Source: Candidatus Leptovillus gracilis
GTDB lineage: Bacteria; Chloroflexota; Anaerolineae; Promineifilales; Promineifilaceae
Length of the DNA: 64,000 bases
NCBI GenBank assembly: GCA_016716065.1
Contig: JADJXA010000003.1
Location: 496,001-560,000 of the forward strand
Direction: 5' to 3'
Under the pieces are notes generated by a model. It was not told the DNA's origin. It searched no databases and was given only the letters and a program-made list of their open reading frames with translations. Position numbers and translations under genes: made by a program. Position 1 is the first letter of the stretch. Each line of letters opens with the position of its first letter. Below, in pieces: positions 9,218 to 16,912 of this stretch.

Positions 9218-10413
9218 GCAACAGAACCGCTGCCCGCTTTGCCTGGATCGTATGTGTGTTGGTCATTACTACGGCCGTTGCCATCGCTATTTCAGGCATT
9301 GCGGCCGAACCCACCATTTTTGGCGTGGGCGAAGCCCTGTTAGGATTGGCCTGGAGTGCTGCCTTCGCCATCACCGGCGCATTGATCGTTTCGAACCGGC
9401 CGCGCAACACAGTTGGCTGGCTGCTGCTATTAGAAGCAACGATCACCTTCGTTGCTCCGATAGGTGACTATTTTGACAGCCTGATTCAAGCGCCAACCGA
9501 CCCCTCGTGGCTGACCCTGATTGGCCTTTGGATCTACGGCTGGGCGTGGCTGTGGTATATCTTCCCGGTGCTGTTTATCCCCTTGTTCTTCCCCACGGGC
9601 AGACTGCTTTCCGCCCGCTGGCGCTGGGTGGTGGGACTTGGCCTGGGTCTCTGCGCACTTTTTCTGTTTTTCGCATCTTTTTCTCAGGAGTTTGTCCCCG
9701 TAAACAACAACTGGCCGACTCCAGCGCCCAATCCAATCGGCTTTCTGCCGCTCGATTCGTTTCCCTATCAATTCTGGTTTCCCGGCTTGCTCGTTTTCAT
9801 CGTGCTGAGCGTCGTCTCGCTCGTCGTGCGCTATCGCCGTGCCGGAGCGGTTGAGCGAGAGCAAATGAGGTGGCTGCTATTCGCGGCTGCCCTGTTTGCC
9901 GGTGTTTACCTCATCGGCCTGTTCACCAACTCGCTGGGTGGGCCAATTAACGAGTTTGTGGTGGCGCTGCGCAACCAGTCGATGACGCTGCTGCCCATTG
10001 CGATTGCCGTCGCCATTCTGCGCTACCGGCTGTATGACATTGACCTGATCATCCGCAAGACGGTGCAATATGGTGTGCTGTCGGCTTTGCTGGCGCTGGT
10101 TTATTTTGGCAGCGTGGTGCTGCTGCAAACGGTGGTTGGCCGGGCCACGGACGCCCAATCGCCGCTGGTGATTGTGGTGTCTACGCTGCTGATTGCGGCT
10201 TTGTTTGCGCCATTGAGAAAGCGGGTGCAAACGGCCGTTGACCGTCGTTTCTACCGCCAAAAGTACGATGCCCAACAGGTGCTGGCCCAGTTTGCCCAGG
10301 TGGCGCGGGATGAAACGGAGATGGAGGCGCTGACGGCCGAATTAATCCGCGTCGTACAGGAAACGATGCAGCCGGAGAGTGTTTTTGTGTGGATGAAACC
10401 GGTGGAGAAATAA
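9214..10413 (+). CDS. Sensor-like membrane protein, paralogue 4 of 4
   Basis: A 399-aa protein of the paralogue-1 type: no PDZ-like insert, about eight membrane helices, the block RYRLYDIDLIIRKTVQYG and the cytoplasmic tail FYRQKYDAQQVLAQFAQV. The ATG at 9214 within ATGA is preferred over the longer reading from 9106, which would lie inside the preceding gene. It is followed by convergent toxin-antitoxin genes. Confidence 0.75.
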   Translation: MSNRTAARFAWIVCVLVITTAVAIAISGIAAEPTIFGVGEALLGLAWSAAFAITGALIVSNRPRNTVGWLLLLEATITFVAPIGDYFDSLIQAPTDPSWLTLIGLWIYGWAWLWYIFPVLFIPLFFPTGRLLSARWRWVVGLGLGLCALFLFFASFSQEFVPVNNNWPTPAPNPIGFLPLDSFPYQFWFPGLLVFIVLSVVSLVVRYRRAGAVEREQMRWLLFAAALFAGVYLIGLFTNSLGGPINEFVVALRNQSMTLLPIAIAVAILRYRLYDIDLIIRKTVQYGVLSALLALVYFGSVVLLQTVVGRATDAQSPLVIVVSTLLIAALFAPLRKRVQTAVDRRFYRQKYDAQQVLAQFAQVARDETEMEALTAELIRVVQETMQPESVFVWMKPVEK

Positions 10414-10420
10414 AGTCGAG

Positions 10421-10698
10421 TTAAGACAAATGGTCGGCAGGATTATCGGCTGTCAATCCTTCTTGTTGTGCAGCCAGGAGCAAATCACGATCAGCGGCAA
10501 CAAAAGTCAAGGGAGACAGCCTGCCTGGAGAAGGCTTTGATTAGCAGCCAGAGCCGCAGCCACTTCAACCAATGTGATTTCGGCGATTATTACCGTGTTG
10601 CCTGTGTTGAGGCTGGTGATATCATGAATCCAACCTCTGCCTGCTTCAGTCAGATACCGCTTAGCCAACGCGCTGGAATCAAGAAAATAATTGCTCAT
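10421..10698 (-). pseudogene. VapC-like PIN toxin, internally deleted and frameshifted
   Basis: The N-terminus (YFLDSSALAKRY, with the first PIN Asp, then EITLVEVAAA with the conserved Glu) is intact for about 49 residues. It then jumps directly to LAANQSLLQAG, which in VapC lies after the third acidic residue, so about 60 central residues are missing. After QAG a one-base shift is needed to continue into LSPLTFVAADRDLLLAA and NPADHLS, a normal VapC ending that stops at 10421. The unshifted frame stops at 10507. Acidic residues of the RNase site are lost, so the toxin should be inactive. It overlaps the upstream antitoxin gene by ATGA. Confidence 0.8.
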
Positions 10699-11021
10699 TC
10701 CTTTGGTCCACGCATTTCCAAAATCAGTTCACTGAGTGGCTCTCCCTCAGATTGATCCAGTGCCGCACGAACTTCTTCCAGAGTCATTGTCGCCTGTTGG
10801 GCGCGTTTTTTCATCTCCGGTCCAAGTTCTGTCAGCAGCCCGGCCGCCTGTAATGCTTCCCGCACACGCTCACGTTCACTCTTTTCTCCGGGCGGCGCGG
10901 ATTCCAGGCGCTGCGCCAGGAGTTCCTGGGCTGTTTTTTCCAGGGGTTTGCCTATCCGCTCCGCTTCTTGCCGCAAACGGGAGTACAGATCAGGCGTAAG
11001 CTCTAACATTAAGGTGTTCAT
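10695..11021 (-). CDS. Antitoxin-like protein paired with the broken VapC
   Basis: A 108-aa protein. The N-terminal 40 residues (MLELTPDLYSRLRQEAER) have the pattern of ribbon-helix-helix type antitoxins, and the charged C-terminal half would wrap the toxin. It overlaps the vapC remnant by 4 bases (ATGA), the usual antitoxin-first order. The frame is open and intact although the toxin is not. It probably still binds its own promoter (inference). Confidence 0.72.
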   Translation of the reverse strand: MNTLMLELTPDLYSRLRQEAERIGKPLEKTAQELLAQRLESAPPGEKSERERVREALQAAGLLTELGPEMKKRAQQATMTLEEVRAALDQSEGEPLSELILEMRGPKE

Positions 11022-11117
11022 TTTCAGATACCTCCGGCCTTATTGTATCATAGAGGCCAATTTTCAAACTCGTCTTACAATTCGCATTCCGAAAAATCGG
11101 CATCATCCTTCCCATTT

Positions 11118-11137
11118 CGTAACGTTTAGCAGACGAT
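11118..11137 (+). repeat. Conserved upstream element CGTAACGTTTAGCAGACGAT
   Basis: Copy 4, identical to the copy at 6274, 22 bp before the phosphatase gene. A TATGAT hexamer at 11145-11150 follows and could be a -10 box, with the element covering the -35 region (weak). Confidence 0.5.
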
Positions 11138-11159
11138 ACCCTGCTATGATAAGGCCATC

Positions 11160-12785
11160 ATGACAACTTTAAGAGGATTTTGGCGCAATAAAACAAAAGT
11201 GGAACCAGGAACGGCCGTTTCGCCCACACTGAACACAGCGGAAACGGCCGTTACCGCACCCCCTGCCCTCACACCCATAGACCTGGACATCGCCCCCAAC
11301 GACCCGCTCCTGGCCTACATCCAGCACAACCCCGTCGTTTTCGACGTGGCGCAGCTCAAGCTCGACTCCCTGGCCGTGACGGCCATGCGCGAGGCTGGCG
11401 TCCGGCTGGTGGTGCCGCTGGTCAGCCAGGGTGAACTGATTGGCCTGATCAACCTGGGCCAGCGCATGAGCGACCAGGAATACTCCAGCGACGATCACAG
11501 GTTGATGAGCGACCTGGCGACCCAGGCCGCTCCGGCGCTGCGCATTGCCCAACTGGTGCAGCAGCAAAAACTGGAAGCCATCGAACGGGAGCGCATCGCC
11601 CAGGAACTGCGCGTCGCCCGCCTCATCCAACAAACTTTGCTGCCGCAGGAACTGCCGGCGCTGGCCGGTTGGGGTGTTTCCGCCTACTATCAGCCCGCCC
11701 GCGCTGTCGGCGGCGACTTTTACGACTTCCTCTATTTTCCCGATGGCAAAGTGGGCTTTATCGTGGCGGATGTGACCGACAAAGGCGTACCGGCGGCGCT
11801 GGTGATGGCCACCACCCGCACCCTGCTGCGCGCTGCCGCCGAACGGCTGGAAGCGCCCGGCGCTGTCCTGGCCCGCACCAACGATGTGCTGGTGCAGGAA
11901 ATCCCACCCAAAATGTTTGTCACCTGCTTTTACGCCCTGCTGGACCCAGCCACCGGCCATTTGCGTTACGCCAACGCCGGTCACGATGTGCCCTATCACT
12001 ATACCGCCCAGGGCGTCGTCGAACTGCGGGCCACCGGGATGCCCCTGGGACTGATGCCGGGCATGGGCTACGATGAAAAAGAGACGACGCTGGCCCCCGG
12101 CGACTATGTGCTGCTCTACAGCGACGGCCTGGTGGAAGCCCACAATCCGGCCCGCGGCATGTTTGGTTTCCCACACCTGCAAGCCTTGCTCGCCACCCAC
12201 GCCGACGGCGCCACGCTCCACGAGTTTCTGCTGGCGGAACTGGCCGCCTTCACCGGCCCCGGTTGGGAGCAGGAGGATGATGTAACGTTAGTGACGATAC
12301 AAAGGGAGGAGCCAATCAATAGTCAACAGTTAACAATTAACAGTCAACCCGTTGAATTTGAGATTCCGTCCGCGCCGGGCAATGAGCGGACAGCGATGGA
12401 ATGGGTGGCGGAGGTGGTGGGTGATTTGCTGCCGGCGGCGCGGTTGGAGAAATTGAAAACGGCCGTTGCCGAAGCCACCATGAATGCCATGGAACACGGC
12501 AACCAATACGACCCGGACAAACCGGCGCGGTTAAAGGTGTTTGTAGAAGAAGCGCCCACTTCGACAGGCTCAGTGCGCGTCACCATCACCGACCAGGGCG
12601 GCGGCCAGCCGTCGCCAGCCGCCGTCGCACCTGACCTGGCAGCCAAACTGGCCGGCGCACAGTCGCCGCGCGGCTGGGGGTTGTTCCTCATCCAGGCGAT
12701 GGTAGACGAAATGCATGTGCATCAAGACGACCAACACTACACGATTGAACTGGTCATGCATCTGGCAAACCAGAAGGGAGCATAA
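11160..12785 (+). CDS. PP2C-type (SpoIIE/RsbU) phosphatase fused to an RsbW-like anti-sigma kinase domain
   Basis: A 541-aa cytoplasmic protein with three parts. Residues ~50-130 look like the end of a GAF domain (LVVPLVSQGELIGLINLG). About 150-390 is a SpoIIE phosphatase with metal-binding GGDFYDF (184-190), DVTDKG, and EQEDDVTLV. About 400-540 is a GHKL ATPase with N-box EATMNAMEHGN near 437 and TDQGGG. It would dephosphorylate STAS antagonists and also phosphorylate or sequester partners, controlling a sigma factor or other target. Two STAS genes follow directly (2 bp and 84 bp). The linker NSQQLTINSQ is encoded by spacer-like repeat words. Confidence 0.9.
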   Translation: MTTLRGFWRNKTKVEPGTAVSPTLNTAETAVTAPPALTPIDLDIAPNDPLLAYIQHNPVVFDVAQLKLDSLAVTAMREAGVRLVVPLVSQGELIGLINLGQRMSDQEYSSDDHRLMSDLATQAAPALRIAQLVQQQKLEAIERERIAQELRVARLIQQTLLPQELPALAGWGVSAYYQPARAVGGDFYDFLYFPDGKVGFIVADVTDKGVPAALVMATTRTLLRAAAERLEAPGAVLARTNDVLVQEIPPKMFVTCFYALLDPATGHLRYANAGHDVPYHYTAQGVVELRATGMPLGLMPGMGYDEKETTLAPGDYVLLYSDGLVEAHNPARGMFGFPHLQALLATHADGATLHEFLLAELAAFTGPGWEQEDDVTLVTIQREEPINSQQLTINSQPVEFEIPSAPGNERTAMEWVAEVVGDLLPAARLEKLKTAVAEATMNAMEHGNQYDPDKPARLKVFVEEAPTSTGSVRVTITDQGGGQPSPAAVAPDLAAKLAGAQSPRGWGLFLIQAMVDEMHVHQDDQHYTIELVMHLANQKGA

Positions 12786-12787
12786 AG

Positions 12788-13111
12788 ATGGCAGAGAAGA
12801 AAGCCGCTTTTACGGCGGAAACGAAATTGGAAGAAGAAACGGCCGTTATCCTCATGCACGGCGAAATCAACCAGGATGCCGACGCCGCGCTGACGGCCGT
12901 TTATGCAGCCGCCGCCCAGGTGCAGCCGACCGCCATCACCCTGGATTTTGGCGGGGTGGATTACATCAACAGCACCGGCATTGCCCTGATTGTCGGGCTG
13001 CTGGCCAAGTCACGGGCGGCGCATATTCCGCTAACGGCCGTTGGCCTCAGCGACCATTACCGCGAAATCTTCACCATCACCCGCCTGTCCGATTTTATCG
13101 AGATTCAGTGA
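12788..13111 (+). CDS. STAS-domain anti-sigma factor antagonist
   Basis: A 107-aa SpoIIAA/RsbV-like protein. The phosphoacceptor region reads DYINSTGIALIVG, with the Ser of NSTG as likely phosphorylation site, and the C-terminus FTITRLSDFIEI is typical. It starts 2 bp after the phosphatase/kinase stop, so it is translated with it and is its probable substrate. Cytoplasmic. Confidence 0.9.
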   Translation: MAEKKAAFTAETKLEEETAVILMHGEINQDADAALTAVYAAAAQVQPTAITLDFGGVDYINSTGIALIVGLLAKSRAAHIPLTAVGLSDHYREIFTITRLSDFIEIQ

Positions 13112-13178
13112 TAGCAAGAGCGAGAGCTAGAGGCTTGCTCCTTCTCTAGCTCTAGCTCTCGCTCTAGCTCTTGCTACT
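13112..13178. repeat. Low-complexity inverted repeat of GAGCGAGAGCTAG words
   Basis: TAGCAAGAGCGAGAGCTAGAG faces a longer imperfect complement CTAGCTCTAGCTCTCGCTCT...CTTGCTA. The transcript would fold into a long hairpin between the two STAS genes. Similar GAGCGAGAG words recur inside the LysM protein gene near 58952. Confidence 0.6.
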
Positions 13179-13195
13179 ATTCTAGGAGGTCATCC

Positions 13196-13555
13196 ATGTC
13201 CAATAACCTGATTACCCATGTTCGTAAGGTGTCCGACAGCACGGCCGTGATTGATATTTCCGGCGAGTTGAATGGCTACGGGGAAGAAGCGCTGATGGAG
13301 GCCTATGCCGCCGCCAGTAACGGCCGTTCCCAGACCATCATCCTCAACTTTTCCAACCTGGAATACATGAACAGTTCCGGCATCGGCCTGCTCGTCACCC
13401 TGCTCATCCGGGTGCAGCGGCAAAAACAGCGCCTGCTGGCCTATGGCCTGAGCGCCCATTACCAGCAGATTTTTGAGCTGACCCGGCTGAATGAAGCCAT
13501 CGCCATTTTTGACAGTGAACAGGCGGCATTAACGGCTGTTACCACCCCTGCCTGA
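13196..13555 (+). CDS. Second STAS-domain anti-sigma factor antagonist
   Basis: A 119-aa paralogue of the preceding protein. Phosphoacceptor region EYMNSSGIGLLVTLLI, C-terminus IFELTRLNEAIAIFDSEQ. TAGGAGG lies just before the ATG. Separated from the first STAS gene by a hairpin-forming repeat, so its expression may be uncoupled from it. Two antagonists for one phosphatase suggests branched partner switching (inference). Confidence 0.9.
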   Translation: MSNNLITHVRKVSDSTAVIDISGELNGYGEEALMEAYAAASNGRSQTIILNFSNLEYMNSSGIGLLVTLLIRVQRQKQRLLAYGLSAHYQQIFELTRLNEAIAIFDSEQAALTAVTTPA

Positions 13556-13657
13556 TTCCCAAATTTAGGTAACCGCATACAAGCTGTAAAGAGAACCGTC
13601 TGGCGGTTGTCTGGCTTCAACCTGCCAGCCGTCAGCCCCTAACCCGGAGGAATACCG

Positions 13658-14392
13658 ATGAGCGAAAATAAACAATCCCGTGAAGCAAACTGGGCGCAGC
13701 CGGTGGATACCATGGACGTCCACGACATCCCAACTAACGCCATGAACCTCAACGTTCAGGGCCGCCGCCCGATGAGTCCGCTGCAAGGCTTCGGCCAGAT
13801 GTGGCAGAAAACGTACCATATCCGGCTGGAAGGTGTAGATGTGGCGCCAACGGCCGTTATCCACGACTGGAAAGCCCATTTCCCCGACTTCTGGCCCAAA
13901 GGCAACAACTTTTATGGCCCGCTGCAAGGCGTCAAACCGGGCGAAGTGGCCGTACTCAACCTGAACGCCCCCGGTGGCATGAAGCTCTCCACCGGCGTGC
14001 GCGTCATCTACGCCGACGACGAATCCTTCTCCTTCATGACACCGCAAGGCCACATGTTCGCCGGCATGATCACTTTCAGCGCCTTCACTGTCGACGGCGT
14101 GACGGTCATCCAGATTCAAGCGCTCATCCGCGCCAGCGACCCCATGTACGAAACCACCTTCCGCCTCGGCTTCGGTCACAAAGCCGAAGACAAGTTCTGG
14201 TTCGACACGCTGGGCAATCTGGCCGCTCACTTTGGCTCGCCCAACCGCCAGCCGACGTTAACGGCCGTTTGCATAGACAAAAAGGTGCAGTGGGCAGAAG
14301 CAGGCAATATCTGGCATAATGCCGCTATTCGTTCAGCCGTCTACCTGCCCATCCACCTGACTAAACGGCTTTTCAAAAAGGATGAGGGATGA
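13658..14392 (+). CDS. Conserved protein of unknown function
   Basis: A 244-aa soluble protein without signal peptide or membrane helix. Notable segments are GRRPMSPLQGFGQMWQKTYH near the N-terminus and a beta-rich middle with FSFMTPQGHMFAGMITFSAF. A resemblance to lipid-binding START-like or DUF1990-type folds is possible but weak, and I do not assign a function. CGGAGGA precedes the ATG. It is 65 bp upstream of the phytoene-desaturase-like gene, same strand; such pairings suggest a lipid or isoprenoid role (inference). Confidence 0.6.
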   Translation: MSENKQSREANWAQPVDTMDVHDIPTNAMNLNVQGRRPMSPLQGFGQMWQKTYHIRLEGVDVAPTAVIHDWKAHFPDFWPKGNNFYGPLQGVKPGEVAVLNLNAPGGMKLSTGVRVIYADDESFSFMTPQGHMFAGMITFSAFTVDGVTVIQIQALIRASDPMYETTFRLGFGHKAEDKFWFDTLGNLAAHFGSPNRQPTLTAVCIDKKVQWAEAGNIWHNAAIRSAVYLPIHLTKRLFKKDEG

Positions 14393-14457
14393 GGGATGAG
14401 GGATGAGCAAGCCGCGTTCTTGAATTCATAATTCATCCTTCATAATTCATAATTTCT
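14380..14457. repeat. Spacer of short repeated words
   Basis: The spacer is built of GGATGAGGGATGAGGGATGAG followed by TTCATAATTCATCCTTCATAATTCATAATTTC. Each half is a degenerate tandem of a 7-10 bp word. This style recurs in other spacers of the window. Confidence 0.6.
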
Positions 14458-15867
14458 ATGGCTGATTACGACGCAATTATTGTAGGGTCTGGCCCTAATG
14501 GGCTGGCGGCGGCCATTACCCTGGCGCGGCAGGGCTGGCGCGTGCTGCTGCTGGAGGCCAAACCGACCATTGGCGGCGGGATGCGCACCGCCGAACTCAC
14601 CTTGCCCGGCTTCCACCACGACATCTGCTCCGCCATTCACCCGTTGGGCATGGGGTCGCCTTTCTTCAAGAGCCTGCCCCTGGCGGATTACGGCTTACGC
14701 TGGATTCAGCCCGATTTGCCGCTGGCGCACCCGTTTGATGACGGCACGGCCGTTGCCGTCCACCAATCGTTAGCGGAAACGGCCGTTCAGTTAGGCGTAG
14801 ATGGCGCTGTTTACGGCCGTTTGCTGGCGCCCCTGGTCGCCGATTGGGACAAAATCGCCCGCGAATTTTTGGGGCCGCTGCGCCCGCCGCGCCACCCGCT
14901 GGCGATGGCCGGGTTTGGCCTGCGTGCCCTGTGGCCCGCCGACAGCCTGGCCCGCGCTCTGTTCCGCACGGAACCGGCCCGCGCCCTCTTTGCCGGCTTT
15001 GCCGCCCACGCCATCATGCCCCTGGAATGGCCGCTGACGGCCGCTTTCGGCCTGATGTTGGGCACGCTCGCGCACCGTGTGGGCTGGCCGCTGCCTCGCG
15101 GTGGCTCCCAGGCCATCGCCAACGCCCTGGCCGCCTTCTTCACCGATTTAGGCGGCGAAATAGTCACCGACCACGAGGTAAAGTCACTGGCAGCACTACC
15201 CCCAGCGCGGGCTGTGCTGCTCGACGTAACGCCGCGCCAACTGCTGCAAATTGCCGGTGACGCACTGCCGCCCGGCTATCGCCGCCAGTTACAGCGGTAT
15301 CAATACGGCCCCGGCGTTTTTAAAGTGGATTGGGCCTTGAACGAGCCGATTCCCTGGACAGCCGCCGCCTGCCGCCGGGCGGGTACAGTACATCTGGGTC
15401 CCACAGCGGCGGAGATTGCTCACAGTGAACGGTTGGTCTGGCGTGGAAAGGTGGCGGAACGGCCGTATACCCTCGTCACCCAACAAAGCCTGTTTGATGA
15501 CAGCCGCGCTCCCGCCAGCCAACACACCGGCTGGGCTTACTGCCACGTGCCCCACGGGTCTACCCTGGATATGACCGCCACCATTGAAAGCCAGATCGAA
15601 CGCTTCGCCCCCGGCTTCCGCGACACCATTCTGGCCCGCCACACCATGACCACCCAGGATTTCCAGACGTACAACGCCAATTACATCGGCGGCGACATCA
15701 ACGGCGGCGTGCAAAACTGGCGTCAGTTGTTCACCCGCCCTGTGCCCCGGCTGAACCCCTATTCCACGCCACTGCCCAACGTGTTCCTCTGCTCCTCAGC
15801 CACGCCACCCGGCGGCGGCGTCCATGGCATGTGCGGCTTCCACGCCGCCCAGTCCGCGCTTAGATGA
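14458..15867 (+). CDS. Phytoene dehydrogenase-like FAD-dependent oxidoreductase
   Basis: A 469-aa protein starting with the dinucleotide-binding motif AIIVGSGPNGLAAAITLAR (residues 5-23) and GGGMRT, as in CrtI/retinol-saturase type amine-oxidase-fold enzymes. The C-terminal FAD motif reads TPPGGGVHGMCGF. It should bind FAD non-covalently and oxidise, saturate or isomerise a hydrophobic polyene or lipid substrate; this precise substrate is not predictable, and no phytoene synthase is nearby. Downstream lies a stretch of decayed genes. Confidence 0.87.
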   Translation: MADYDAIIVGSGPNGLAAAITLARQGWRVLLLEAKPTIGGGMRTAELTLPGFHHDICSAIHPLGMGSPFFKSLPLADYGLRWIQPDLPLAHPFDDGTAVAVHQSLAETAVQLGVDGAVYGRLLAPLVADWDKIAREFLGPLRPPRHPLAMAGFGLRALWPADSLARALFRTEPARALFAGFAAHAIMPLEWPLTAAFGLMLGTLAHRVGWPLPRGGSQAIANALAAFFTDLGGEIVTDHEVKSLAALPPARAVLLDVTPRQLLQIAGDALPPGYRRQLQRYQYGPGVFKVDWALNEPIPWTAAACRRAGTVHLGPTAAEIAHSERLVWRGKVAERPYTLVTQQSLFDDSRAPASQHTGWAYCHVPHGSTLDMTATIESQIERFAPGFRDTILARHTMTTQDFQTYNANYIGGDINGGVQNWRQLFTRPVPRLNPYSTPLPNVFLCSSATPPGGGVHGMCGFHAAQSALR

Positions 15868-15916
15868 CAGATCACGCCCAAAACATTTCCCCCGGCTGCT
15901 CAAAGATGTTGGCCTG

Positions 15917-16228
15917 TTTTAGCAGCGCCACACCCTTTGCCAGCCCTACGATGCGCGGGTAGAAATCGTCGGCAAGCAAGGAATCATGCAAACTGGCTCG
16001 ATGCAGGGCATGGACGTGGTGGTGTGCATCAACCGCGACCAGGGCCTCATCACGCCTATCTACCGGCGCTGGCCGGAGCGCTTCGCCTGGGCCTACATCC
16101 ACGAGATGCAGCACTTTGTGGCGCGCGTGGGAGGCGAAGACGGCCGTTGGGCAGTCGCCACCGTCCTGGCTGGAACCAAATCCATGCTCGAAGGCCGCCC
16201 CGTTTTGCTGGAAGAAGTGCTAGACGGT
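15917..16228 (+). pseudogene. Remnant: C-terminus of a Gfo/Idh/MocA-family dehydrogenase
   Basis: Only about 100 codons remain. The reading YDARVEIVGKQGIMQTGSM, then IHEMQHFVARV, then AVATVLAGTKSMLEGRPV, is the C-terminal pattern of inositol/sugar 2-dehydrogenases. A stop (TAG) lies just upstream and no N-terminal Rossmann part is found. The end runs into the next remnant at the expected gene junction, so this was probably the first gene of a lost operon. Confidence 0.6.
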
Positions 16229-16377
16229 GAAGGTGCTGAACGCCAACATTTGCGGCACCGATTTGCGCATCTACAAGGGTGGGCATCGCCATTACTCGCC
16301 GCGCGCGGTGCGCATTCCCGGCCATGGGCGAAATTGTCGCTCTGGGCGAGCAGGTGGAAAGTTATGCCGTGTGGTAG
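16227..16377 (+). pseudogene. Remnant: N-terminus of a zinc-type alcohol dehydrogenase
   Basis: From a GTG the frame gives VKVLNANICGTDLRIYKGG, with the catalytic-zinc CGTD motif of threonine/sorbitol dehydrogenase-like enzymes, then RIPGH. The next piece (GEIVALGEQVESYAV) is in another frame, and a TAG follows. About 300 residues of the enzyme are gone. Confidence 0.6.
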
Positions 16378-16616
16378 ACCCGATCCACGAAAATTTACGG
16401 GAGGTGGTGTTGGCGGAGAGCAACGGCCGACGACCCGTTCATCCGGCTCAATGCCAACACCGTGCATGACACAGATCTACTACCCACCCAACGCCCCCTT
16501 CTGGCAGATGCGCGCCGAGACGGCTGCTGATTTGTTTGTTGAAGAGCTGTTATATTCGCTACGCGAAATAAAAGACAGTCCAGAGCTGGTACGCGCCGGG
16601 TTCATCAAAATCAATG
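16378..16616 (+). pseudogene. Remnant resembling a phosphotriesterase/amidohydrolase-like gene
   Basis: The segment reads TQIYYPPNAPFWQMRAETAA then DLFVEEL and VRAGFIKI. This resembles part of phosphotriesterase-related metalloenzymes, but the metal-binding His motifs cannot be found. Frames change on both sides. Assignment is tentative. Confidence 0.35.
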
Positions 16617-16850
16617 GTCAACGCCGCCGAATGATGCGAAGTACCCACCTTTTACTTCGTCGGCGTGACGACCGGCAAATCATCCATCAACAAAGTCTTT
16701 CCCTTTTGGATTTGTTCGCCGCCGCTAAGGACATGTTTGATTGTTTCGATCCCTATGCCCAGGTGACGCGGGAGTTATCAAGTATCTCGAAGCGAGACGG
16801 CCGTCTCGAAGGCCACGCCAAAGACCCCCGCACCGCCGGACTCAGCCTGG
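16617..16850 (+). pseudogene. Remnant resembling a shikimate dehydrogenase-like gene
   Basis: One frame gives VPTFYFVGVTTGKSSINKVF, a second gives ELSSISKRDGRLEGHAKDP. Both resemble the N-terminal substrate-binding part of an AroE-like family. There is an in-frame TGA near the start, a frame change in the middle, and the NAD-binding half is missing. Confidence 0.45.
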
Positions 16851-16853
16851 ACC

Positions 16854-16885
16854 GATTGGACAAATCTCCTGAGATTTGTCCAATC
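16854..16885. terminator. Perfect 15-bp inverted repeat GATTGGACAAATCTC
   Basis: Two exact 15-base arms are separated by CT. It lies between the pseudogene cluster and the convergent delta-60 protein gene, so it may serve as a bidirectional terminator. It belongs to the AGATTGG/CCAATCT hairpin family also seen at 42008 and 48918. Confidence 0.6.
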
Positions 16886-16912
16886 TTCCGTGTGTTATTT
16901 AACTTTCATTCC

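Noticed and set aside
12788..13555. Possible sigma factor within the partner-switch module
   Set aside because: Both small genes are clear STAS antagonists; no sigma region 2 or 4 is present.
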